Shown piece after piece: positions 1-7,283 of a stretch of DNA of 51,352 bases (position 1 is its first letter; every line of letters starts with the position of its first letter). Origin of the DNA: a virus; the IMG/VR virus record IMGVR_UViG_3300008108_000310, positions 1 through 51,352 of that record; one strand, 5' to 3'. The notes below the pieces were generated by a model. That model was not told where the DNA came from. It saw only the letters and a list, made by a program, of their open reading frames with translations, and made no database searches. Made by a program: the position numbers and the translations under genes.

Positions 1-1
1 T

Positions 2-2284
2 GAATACAGACATCCTGTTGAACGAAAAGAATGGAATGTTATTGTTTCTGGTCCAGTCAAGTATCCTGTATACAACATTGACAGTTACAACGATTACTTA
101 ACTGCACTAAATTCTAATGGACCTGAAATGTTCTGGATGAGTAGTAGCAACATATCTCCTACAATTCCTGATTTGTATTTTTTACATGAAAATGAATACG
201 ACAGGAAAACACACCATAGCTTCATTCATCAAGTTGAAGGTAAAACTTATCGAAATGGTTTATTTTTAATTTCGAAACACAAGACTGTTACCGAAAAAGA
301 AATAGAACACAGATTTATTGTTAACGCAAAAGAGTGGGACATAGTTGCAAGCAGTCCAGTTATATATGATAAGTTTTATATAGAAACATTTGACGATTAT
401 ATCAATGCATTAGATAATACCAAAACAGAAATGTTTTGGGCGTTATCACACAACATTAAAGTAAACGAAAACGAACTTGAAAAAATCTATTTTACTCATG
501 ACAATGAATATGATAGAAAACAAAATCATGCATTTGCGCACAAAGACAACAACGAAATAAAATTTAACGGCGTGTTCTTATTAAGTAAACATAAACCTAT
601 TACCGAAAAAGAAATAGAACACAGATTTATTGTTAACGCAAAAGAGTGGGATACTGTTGTATCCACAAACGGTCAATATGAAAAGTTTACTGTTAACAAC
701 TACAACGATTATTTAAATGCATTAGAAAAATCAAAAACAGAATTGTTCTGGGGCGTTCCTTCGGATGTGATTGTATTAAGTGATTTTAAATTCGATATGA
801 ATTTTAATCATTCAAACGAATATGATAGAAAAATAAATCATGTCATGTTTAACGGAGATTATAGAGACGGAATTGTTCTTTTTAGTAAACACGCTGTCGC
901 AACACAAAAAGAAGTTGATACAAGATTTTATGTAAACAAAAAAGATCATAATATTGTTGCATCATATCCTAAGCCGTATGATTTCTTTTTTATCGACACG
1001 TATGATCAATATTTAGATGCTCTTGAAAAATCAGCTACCGACATGTTTTGGATGGGCACACATAATATAAAAATCTCTGATACGTTTAATTTAAACATGT
1101 ACTTTAGTCATCACGAGACATTTGATAGAAACATAAATCACGTGTTTAAACATAAATGCGGTGACGAAATTTCGTTTGATGGATTATTTTTGTGTACTAA
1201 AAAAATAGTGTTAACTGAAAAAGAAGTAGAACACAGATTAATTGCAAAACGAAAAGAATGGGATATAGTTGCAAGTGGTCCAGTTGTTTATGATAAGTTT
1301 ATTATAAAGAATTACGCCGACTATTTAAATGCAGTGCAAAACTCAAAAACAGAAATGTTTTGGTCAATTCCTGATGATGTTGACATTGCAAATAATTTTA
1401 AATTTGATTTGTATTTTCCACACAATCAATGGTTTGAAAGAAGTATACATCACATCTTTAAAAACGGCAGTGCATACGATGGCGTAGCTTTAATGAGTAA
1501 AAAACTTCCAGCAATTGAACACGAAGTAACACATAGATTTTATTTAGAAAAGAAAGAATACGACATTGTAGCAAGCAATCCAAAAACTTATGACATTGTG
1601 TTTATAAGCAAAGACGAAGAACATGCAGATACAAATTATAGTAAATTAAAAGAAAGATTTCCTAACGCAAAGCGTGTACACGGAGTACAAGGCATACACC
1701 AAGCACATATTGAAGCAGCACGACTTTGTTCGTCTGAAATGATCTGGGTTGTTGATGCTGATGCCGAGATTATTGATAATTTTAATTTTGATTACTATAT
1801 TCCAACATACGACCCTGATAGTAAAAAAACAGTTCACGTTTGGAAATCACTGAACCCTATTAATAACTTAGTATACGGATATGGTGCAGTAAAGTTGTTA
1901 CCTAAAGAGTTAACACTAACCATGGACACAACCAAGCCTGACATGACTACAAGTATATCTACATTGTTTAAGTCTATAAACCGTGTTTCCAATATTACTA
2001 AATTTAATACCGATCCGTTTAGTACTTGGAGAAGTGCGTTTAGAGAATGTGTAAAATTGTCATCAAAAACCATTGACGGCCAGCGAGACGAGGAAACTGA
2101 TTTTAGATTAAACGTCTGGTGTACTCGTGGCAAGGATAAAGAATTTGGCGATTATTGTATTGCTGGTGCAAATGCAGGTAAGCAGTACGGTATAGATAAT
2201 ATAGGCAACATCGAAGCGTTAAGAAAAATCAACGACTTTGATTGGCTAAAAGAACAGTTTACGAAATTAAATCAACAATCTTAA
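2..2284 (+). CDS. Glycosyltransferase-like tandem-repeat protein, 5' end outside the window
   Basis: The frame is open from base 2, so the real start lies left of the window; 760 residues are visible. Five units of about 101-104 residues follow each other, beginning with EMFW-like signatures at codons 125, 428, 740, 1040 and 1352. Each contains an FxFD-like strand, an EYDRK-like turn, a SKH segment and a KEWDIVAS-like end. A sixth unit from 1736 reads EMIWVVDADAEI, which looks like an intact GT-A DxD motif, followed by about 180 further residues. The earlier units align with the first half of this domain (same FxFD strand and a [LK]PKE/SKH position) but have lost one or both DxD aspartates. 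I infer one active glycosyltransferase domain preceded by decayed copies. The substrate and any virion location are unknown. The 3' end overlaps the convergent nudix gene by 26 bases. Confidence 0.75.
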   Translation, partial: EYRHPVERKEWNVIVSGPVKYPVYNIDSYNDYLTALNSNGPEMFWMSSSNISPTIPDLYFLHENEYDRKTHHSFIHQVEGKTYRNGLFLISKHKTVTEKEIEHRFIVNAKEWDIVASSPVIYDKFYIETFDDYINALDNTKTEMFWALSHNIKVNENELEKIYFTHDNEYDRKQNHAFAHKDNNEIKFNGVFLLSKHKPITEKEIEHRFIVNAKEWDTVVSTNGQYEKFTVNNYNDYLNALEKSKTELFWGVPSDVIVLSDFKFDMNFNHSNEYDRKINHVMFNGDYRDGIVLFSKHAVATQKEVDTRFYVNKKDHNIVASYPKPYDFFFIDTYDQYLDALEKSATDMFWMGTHNIKISDTFNLNMYFSHHETFDRNINHVFKHKCGDEISFDGLFLCTKKIVLTEKEVEHRLIAKRKEWDIVASGPVVYDKFIIKNYADYLNAVQNSKTEMFWSIPDDVDIANNFKFDLYFPHNQWFERSIHHIFKNGSAYDGVALMSKKLPAIEHEVTHRFYLEKKEYDIVASNPKTYDIVFISKDEEHADTNYSKLKERFPNAKRVHGVQGIHQAHIEAARLCSSEMIWVVDADAEIIDNFNFDYYIPTYDPDSKKTVHVWKSLNPINNLVYGYGAVKLLPKELTLTMDTTKPDMTTSISTLFKSINRVSNITKFNTDPFSTWRSAFRECVKLSSKTIDGQRDEETDFRLNVWCTRGKDKEFGDYCIAGANAGKQYGIDNIGNIEALRKINDFDWLKEQFTKLNQQS
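288..339 (+). repeat. 52-base direct repeat, copy 1 (partner at 600-651)
   Basis: Bases 288-339 and 600-651 are identical over 52 positions and lie 312 bases (104 codons) apart inside the glycosyltransferase-repeat gene. They encode the same part of two consecutive protein units. Identity at DNA level, including third codon positions, points to recent unit duplication or gene conversion. Confidence 0.85.
600..651 (+). repeat. 52-base direct repeat, copy 2 (partner at 288-339)
   Basis: Second copy of the identical 52-base segment in the glycosyltransferase-repeat gene. The flanking sequence diverges at once on both sides, so the identical block is confined to the TEKEIEHRFIVNAKEW part of the unit. 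Confidence 0.85.
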
Positions 2285-2693
2285 AAACTGTGTCTAATTT
2301 TTGCTGATTTGCTTTACGTCTAAGAGTGTTGGCCAACCCAGTATGCAAGGGTTTTGGCCAACTTCCAAACTTAACCCAGGCATATCCGTCATGCTCATTG
2401 TTTAAAGTAGGAACAAATTCATGGTCAATTACACACAAGTATGTGTGAAATTTAAAATGTTCATCGTTACTTATAAATGTTTCCAACGGAATAACTTTTT
2501 TAATATCAGGCATAGTCCCTATTTCTTCAGTTATTTCTCGTTTTAACCCTTCCCACGGAGTTTCACGTTCTTCATTTGTACCGCCAACTAAACCCCAAAC
2601 ATTGTTTTGTTTAGATTGCGTTCTATGAAGTAATAAAAATCTACTAGTGGATAATGTATAAAACAGTGCACCGGAACAAACAATACTTTTCAT
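2259..2693 (-). CDS. Nudix hydrolase (MutT-like)
   Basis: A 144-residue protein with a complete nudix box at residues 38-60: G, five residues, E, seven residues, then REITEEIGT. Nudix enzymes hydrolyse nucleoside diphosphates linked to another moiety (X); the GG box motif fixes the family but not the substrate. I chose the ATG at 2693 (MKSIVCSGALFY) because the longer frame from 2726 would run back into the end of gp15 with an unnatural N-terminus. It lies directly downstream of gp15 on the minus strand and overlaps the 3' end of the convergent repeat protein by 26 bases. Possible roles are nucleotide-pool sanitation, NDP-sugar cleavage or mRNA cap processing. The family call is firm and the substrate unknown. 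Confidence 0.88.
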   Translation of the reverse strand: MKSIVCSGALFYTLSTSRFLLLHRTQSKQNNVWGLVGGTNEERETPWEGLKREITEEIGTMPDIKKVIPLETFISNDEHFKFHTYLCVIDHEFVPTLNNEHDGYAWVKFGSWPKPLHTGLANTLRRKANQQKLDTVFKIVDLIS

Positions 2694-2707
2694 ACTAATA
2701 ATTAGCG

Positions 2708-4225
2708 TTATGGAAACAGCGCCCAAGATCCTTGTGAATATTCGCCTTCGAAACTTTTAGTCCAATATTCGCCAGTCCATTTATACTGACTTCCTGTTGC
2801 TAGATTAGTTATAAAAATAGGATTTGCATTTTCACTTGCATCAAAAATAACATTCCACTGATCGCCATCCCACTCAATTATATCATTCTCGCCCGCCACT
2901 AACTCGCCAAACGGACTGTTTGTACTCTTCCATCCGTCTGCTCCGTCGTCGTTGTTGTCGTTGCCCACTTTGCTTAATATTAGTAAACGTAACCCTACAA
3001 CCAATCTAGTAGTTGGGTTCCAACGTAGAGGATCAATAATGTAATCCATGCTAGTATAACTATTAGGATTTCTTGCACTACTAGTCAACACAGTATTTGC
3101 AGGAAATGTATCTTCGTCCCAATCGACAATTAACTCTGTTGGATCTAATGGATTAACAGTTATGTAGCCAATAATATATGTACCATCACCGTTTGAAATT
3201 CGTATCTGACTTACACCGGCAGTATAACATCCCGGTACTTGTTCAAATATTCCATTCCAATTTACAGTACCGACTTCGCCCTTGTCAATAACGTATGCTT
3301 TTCCGCCCTTGATATAAAGTCCTAATCCTAGTATACCAATACTACCATTTGCACTTCCTAATGCAGCAGGAACAAATGTTCGTTTAACGTTAAAGTCCAT
3401 TTCTCCTGTTCCGGTATTTGGAAACTCTCCCTTATCGACTGTTGTTTCAACTGTTCCGTCTGCACCGACAGTTGTTCTTTCTTCACGAATAGTCCAGTTA
3501 TTGTTTTCAAGTATACCTTGACCTGAACTTATTCCTAAGTCAATAGATCCAGTTGCTTCGTTGAATATACTTGTAATAATACTTGTAATAACTCCTAGAC
3601 GTTTTACTTTTGCTGGTGGTGATATAAAGATAGGAGTACTAAATCCTAATGTAGCTATGTCTATCTCTGAGTCAACACCTACAGGAATACTTCTGCTGCT
3701 AAATGTAATACTTTCTAAATTTATTACGCTTAAACTAGTCCAGTCAACAAAGTTATCTGTTGTTTGTATTTCTAAACTAGGATTAAACAACATTAATATT
3801 TGTTCTAGTATTTGTAGTTTCTGATCTGTATTAGTTGTCCATATATCAACACTTACTGCTAAATTGTAAGGAGTAGGCATTAAACGTTCAACTGTGTAAT
3901 TTTTGCCTTGGGTATTTAAGTACTCGTTTCCGCTAGTGTCATATGCACGTTCTCTAATGTGAACTTTACTAACATATGACGAATCACTGGTTCTACTTCT
4001 GTCCATTTCTAAACCAGTAACGTAAACTGCCATGCGAGGAGCACTGGGTATTTTGTTTTCAGAATTATCTCTCATAATACTAGCAACTTGTCTAGTCAGG
4101 TCGCCGTATGTTACCGGAACTTGTCTCAAGTCACCGTCTCCATCTTTGTACGAAAAGTTACTCATCATTCTAATAATTTGAGTTAAATATCTTCTTATTT
4201 GTCCGTCATAAAAATGCAAACTCAT
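2708..4225 (-). CDS. 15: Tail sheath stabilizer / tail completion protein gp15 with long C-terminal extension
   Basis: 505 residues. The first ~235 follow the T4 gp15 pattern: HFYDGQIRRYL near the N-terminus, then a QVPVTYGDL segment (T4 has RVPITYAS), an APRMAVYVTG segment, PTPYNLAVSVDIWT (T4 NPSPIKMIYELSIFT) and LEQILMLFNP. gp15 caps the tail tube and sheath and joins tail to neck. T4 gp15 is about 270 residues; the extra ~270 here form a C-terminal region with Trp-rich segments (GDQWNVIFDA, YKWTGEYWTKSF) like those in the sheath insertion and in gp14. It lies 32 bases after gp14 on the same strand, opposite to the rest of the tail genes. The N-terminal family call is good; the extension is unassigned. 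Confidence 0.72.
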   Translation of the reverse strand: MSLHFYDGQIRRYLTQIIRMMSNFSYKDGDGDLRQVPVTYGDLTRQVASIMRDNSENKIPSAPRMAVYVTGLEMDRSRTSDSSYVSKVHIRERAYDTSGNEYLNTQGKNYTVERLMPTPYNLAVSVDIWTTNTDQKLQILEQILMLFNPSLEIQTTDNFVDWTSLSVINLESITFSSRSIPVGVDSEIDIATLGFSTPIFISPPAKVKRLGVITSIITSIFNEATGSIDLGISSGQGILENNNWTIREERTTVGADGTVETTVDKGEFPNTGTGEMDFNVKRTFVPAALGSANGSIGILGLGLYIKGGKAYVIDKGEVGTVNWNGIFEQVPGCYTAGVSQIRISNGDGTYIIGYITVNPLDPTELIVDWDEDTFPANTVLTSSARNPNSYTSMDYIIDPLRWNPTTRLVVGLRLLILSKVGNDNNDDGADGWKSTNSPFGELVAGENDIIEWDGDQWNVIFDASENANPIFITNLATGSQYKWTGEYWTKSFEGEYSQGSWALFP

Positions 4226-4257
4226 TATTTTTTATCCATCCAAGCTCTTTTTACACA

Positions 4258-5415
4258 TTAATTATCTGCCTTTGGTCTAAGAGCCTTTGACAAACTCTGT
4301 CTTTCATCGACTGTATCATCACACACAGTAGTTGTGTTAATATTATTAATAAACGTACCTTTTTGTGTGTTTCTAGTTGTTGTATTACTTAGTGTTGTTC
4401 TTACGTTGTCTTCCATTTTAACCCAGCGAGTTCCGTCAAATCTAAATAATCTATTTGGCATAAAATCTAATCTTAAAAAATAATCGCCTTTTGTTGAATT
4501 TAACGGAAACGTAATACCGCTACCAAATGCTTCACCGTTTGGTGCTAAACCGTCGCCAAGTAGATATCCCGAATACCCACTACGTTCGGGTGTCTGATTT
4601 ACTCTATCTGCTAACTCATTTTGTGTCGATGCATCTAGCGTAGTTAAATCTGTTGTTATTAATTCCGTATGACCTCGTTCATCAACTTGTAATGTATAAA
4701 AATGACTAGTATCATATCCACTACTTGCTGCATCTGCTTCTGCTTGTGCAATAACTGCGTTGTTGATTTGCATATCAATTTCAAACGTACTAAGTACATC
4801 TCTTAATGTATTTCCTGCTTCATCTCCTGCAGGTAAATCGAGTATATCTTTATACTCTTGACTATCAATTATTTGTTTTAATTTTAATCTGTATAAATGC
4901 GGATACCATGTTTGGCTAAATCCCTCGGATGCTCTGTTTACATCTTCTACTACATAAAAACGTTTTAACGCAACTGAATAATCGTTAAGCGCATACTCGT
5001 CGACTAAATGTGGTAGCTCAATTACATCACCTGGCATGACTTTTCTACCTAATGTCTTAACACTGCTGTTTATATGCACTGTTAAAAACAGTGTGTCATT
5101 ACTTAAAAATAATCCAAACTGACTTAAATTAAAATCGTTATCCTGAACATTGTATACCCCGCGGATCCGATATATGTCAGCATCGTATTTTCTGTCTCTA
5201 TTTTCTAAAAATAACATATCTTGAATGTTAGTTTCTTTTATTGTAGCGTACTGAGGTTGATCTGCGGTTGCATTTTCATTGGATGGATTTTTGGTTCCAA
5301 GATACTTGTGTATAAACAAGTCGGTTCCGCCGATGCTGAATTGTTCGTTGATAATTCTATCAAGGAATTCGTAATCGGCTGTTTTGTTCGGGCGGTAAAG
5401 ACTTAATCTAGGCAT
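4258..5415 (-). CDS. 14: Neck protein gp14
   Basis: 385 residues. The N-terminal half matches the marine T4-like gp14 pattern: GGTDLFIHKYLG, LFLENRDRKYD, a FGLFLSNDTLFLTVHIN segment, MPGDVIELPHL and a RFYVVEDVNRASEGF segment ending at WYPHLYRLK. gp14 with gp13 forms the neck that closes the filled head and receives the tail. The ATG at 5415 is preferred over the upstream in-frame ATG at 5421 and the far upstream start, because MPRLSLYR is the usual beginning; the late motif GATAAATA then ends 5 bases before it. The C-terminus holds a FRFDGTRWVKM module similar to segments in the sheath and gp15. The gene is divergent from gp13, whereas in T4 genes 13, 14 and 15 run in one direction. Confidence 0.72.
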   Translation of the reverse strand: MPRLSLYRPNKTADYEFLDRIINEQFSIGGTDLFIHKYLGTKNPSNENATADQPQYATIKETNIQDMLFLENRDRKYDADIYRIRGVYNVQDNDFNLSQFGLFLSNDTLFLTVHINSSVKTLGRKVMPGDVIELPHLVDEYALNDYSVALKRFYVVEDVNRASEGFSQTWYPHLYRLKLKQIIDSQEYKDILDLPAGDEAGNTLRDVLSTFEIDMQINNAVIAQAEADAASSGYDTSHFYTLQVDERGHTELITTDLTTLDASTQNELADRVNQTPERSGYSGYLLGDGLAPNGEAFGSGITFPLNSTKGDYFLRLDFMPNRLFRFDGTRWVKMEDNVRTTLSNTTTRNTQKGTFINNINTTTVCDDTVDERQSLSKALRPKADN

Positions 5416-5420
5416 ATACA

Positions 5421-5441
5421 TATTTATCGTTACGATAAATA
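5421..5441. promoter_or_regulatory. Back-to-back late promoter motifs in a perfect palindrome between gp14 and gp13
   Basis: TATTTATCGT, one base, ACGATAAATA: two 10-base arms that are exact reverse complements. Each arm is a GATAAATA late-type motif, one reading left into gp14 and one right into gp13. By T4 spacing (motif at -13 to -6) the leftward transcript would start on the A of the gp14 ATG and the rightward one at 5447. Confidence 0.65.
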
Positions 5442-5460
5442 CTATTGGAGACAACACAAA

Positions 5461-6225
5461 ATGGTAGATAATAATTTAGTCACACAAAAACAAGAAGTGT
5501 TTGATTATGTACACACTATGTTAGGCGGCGGCATGATTGATGTGGAACTAGATCCAGTACACTACGAAGCAGCTCTAACCAAAGCCTTGAGCAGGTTTCG
5601 CCAGCGCAGTGAACACGCTGTTGAAGAAAGTTACATATCATTAAAACTCGTTGAGGACCAAAATGCTTATATTTTACCTCCGGAAGTTATCGAAGTTAGA
5701 CAGATATTTAGACGCAGTGTAGGATCACGCAGTGGTTCAGGTGACGGTAGCAGTTTGTTTGAACCATTTAATCTAGCATATACAAACACATATTTGTTAG
5801 CAGGTAGTGGAATGGGCGGACTTGCAACATACGAGCTATTTGCAGGACAACAAGAGTTAGTAGGTCGCATGTTTGGTAGTTTTATAGAATTTACGTGGAA
5901 TTCTGTTACTAAAAGACTAACACTGTTACAGCGCCCTAGAGCAGGCGAAGAAGTGTTGATATATTCATATAATTATAGACCCGACGGCCAACTTCTACAG
6001 GACTATCTAGCTAAACAATGGATTAAAGATTATACTCTTGCTGCCTGCAAATACATGTTAGGAGAAGCAAGAGAAAAGTTTGCCACTATTGCAGGTCCAC
6101 AAGGCGGAACTAGTCTTAATGGAACATCGCTAAAAGCCGAAGCACAAGCTGAGTTAGAAAAATTAGAGAATGAAGTATTTACAGCAGTACCCGGTGGTAC
6201 TGGATATACTTTCTTAATAGGATAA
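5461..6225 (+). CDS. 13: Neck protein gp13
   Basis: 254 residues. N-terminal GGGMIDVELDPVHYEAAL followed by the helix KALSRFRQR matches the T4 gp13 start (GAPIINVELTPDQIYDCI). Near the C-terminus QWIKDYTLAACKYMLGEA and LKAEAQAELEKLENEV match T4 RWVKDYATALAKELNGQI and the following EARLEKEALREEL. gp13 forms the head-to-tail connector ring with gp14. The start is supported by GGAG 11 bases upstream and by a GATAAATA motif at 5434. It is the first of a rightward run and shares its promoter region with divergent gp14. Confidence 0.78.
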   Translation: MVDNNLVTQKQEVFDYVHTMLGGGMIDVELDPVHYEAALTKALSRFRQRSEHAVEESYISLKLVEDQNAYILPPEVIEVRQIFRRSVGSRSGSGDGSSLFEPFNLAYTNTYLLAGSGMGGLATYELFAGQQELVGRMFGSFIEFTWNSVTKRLTLLQRPRAGEEVLIYSYNYRPDGQLLQDYLAKQWIKDYTLAACKYMLGEAREKFATIAGPQGGTSLNGTSLKAEAQAELEKLENEVFTAVPGGTGYTFLIG

Positions 6226-6228
6226 CAG

Positions 6229-6633
6229 ATGAAAATAAGAGATATCATACAGGAACAAAAAGAACCTAAGCTAACCGGATCTACAAAAAATCTGCCAGCA
6301 AGAGTTACTAATCCGTTGCCAAGTGTGTTTATACAAAAACAATTGCGTAACACAGATCCTTATATGCAATACAGATACGGACTTGCAGTTGCTTCGGCAA
6401 GGGCTTTACAAAACGGTGACATACAAGGAACCGATTTTGAACAAGAATCTGAGTGGGCTGAAAATTTAACACAAGTTAGCTTTGTTCCTGAAGATGACGA
6501 AACTGTTGCATTAGCAAGTAAGTTAATGGGAGTTACACCAAAGAGGATTGCTGCCTCAAAAAGTTTAGAAACAGCTAGTACAAATACAGTAAGCCCTGTG
6601 GCAAAAAAGAAACCAAATAAGTACGGTGTATAA
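6229..6633 (+). CDS. Conserved unknown protein of marine T4-like phages
   Basis: 134 residues, starting 3 bases after the gp13 stop and so translated with it. The centre (DPYMQYRYGLAVASARAL) and the segment ESEWAENLTQVSF with SKLMGVTPK after it resemble a module that recurs in marine phage structural proteins. No enzyme motif is visible. The C-terminus is basic (KKKPNKYGV). It is probably a virion or assembly protein from its position between the neck protein and the sheath. Function unknown. Confidence 0.7.
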   Translation: MKIRDIIQEQKEPKLTGSTKNLPARVTNPLPSVFIQKQLRNTDPYMQYRYGLAVASARALQNGDIQGTDFEQESEWAENLTQVSFVPEDDETVALASKLMGVTPKRIAASKSLETASTNTVSPVAKKKPNKYGV

Positions 6634-6636
6634 CTC

Positions 6637-6665
6637 TTGACAAAAGTCTTATATTTTGTTACTAT
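6637..6665 (+). promoter_or_regulatory. Sigma70-type promoter upstream of dNMP kinase
   Basis: TTGACA at 6637-6642, a 17-base spacer, TACTAT at 6660-6665. The start codon of the dNMP kinase gene follows at 6694 after GAGGA. This suggests early or middle expression by the host sigma factor inside a late gene region. Confidence 0.7.
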
Positions 6666-6693
6666 AAGAAAATTGATAAAACACGAGGAATAA

Positions 6694-7194
6694 ATGAGTT
6701 TACCAAAGTTACTTGTAATTGGGCATGGTCGACATGGCAAAGACACAGTCTGCGAAATACTTCGAGACAAATACGGGTTTAGCTTTGAAAGCAGTAGTCA
6801 GTTTTGCAGTAAACTTTTTATCTTTGACATGTTAAAGGACAAATATGGATATTATAATGAAGAAGAGTGTTATGCTGACAGACATAGTCACAGAGCAGAA
6901 TGGTATGATGCTATCTGCAATTATAATGTTCCTGATGCAGCTAAGTTAGGTCAAGAAATTTTTAAAGCTCACGACATTTATTGCGGTTTACGTAATAAAC
7001 GTGAATTCTTTGCTATGAAAAATACAGGAGTATTTGACTATGCAATTTGGGTTGACAGAAGTATGCACCTTCCTTTGGAATCAACTGACAGCATGAGTTT
7101 GGAACAATGGATGGCAGATTATACAATAGACAACAATGGTAGTTTACAAGATCTAGAATTTAATACAACACAACTGTTGTCTTTTATTCTTTAA
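6694..7194 (+). CDS. 1: Deoxynucleoside monophosphate kinase (T4 gp1-like)
   Basis: 166 residues. GHGRHGKDT at residues 10-18 is the P-loop of this kinase family, which phosphorylates dNMPs to dNDPs for phage DNA synthesis. The segments FESSSQFCSK, RAEWYDAICNYN and LRNKREFFA are the kind of substrate-site sequences found in phage dNMP kinases; IWVDRS lies near the end. It has its own TTGACA/TACTAT promoter and a GAGGA ribosome site, so it can be made before the surrounding virion genes. T4 gene 1 also sits among tail and head completion genes. The match is by motif only; which dNMPs it accepts cannot be read. Confidence 0.85.
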   Translation: MSLPKLLVIGHGRHGKDTVCEILRDKYGFSFESSSQFCSKLFIFDMLKDKYGYYNEEECYADRHSHRAEWYDAICNYNVPDAAKLGQEIFKAHDIYCGLRNKREFFAMKNTGVFDYAIWVDRSMHLPLESTDSMSLEQWMADYTIDNNGSLQDLEFNTTQLLSFIL

Positions 7195-7239
7195 CTACGC
7201 ATTTTTCTACCTGTAAACCACAAAATTCTCCGGATATAA

Positions 7240-7247
7240 GCTAAATA
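7240..7247 (+). promoter_or_regulatory. Late promoter motif upstream of tail sheath
   Basis: GCTAAATA, a variant of the TAAATA-core motif seen before most virion genes here. It lies 36 bases before the sheath ATG, leaving room for the AAGGAG ribosome site at 7269-7274. Confidence 0.5.
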
Positions 7248-7283
7248 ATAATAGCAACAACTATCCACAAGGAGAAATAAACA

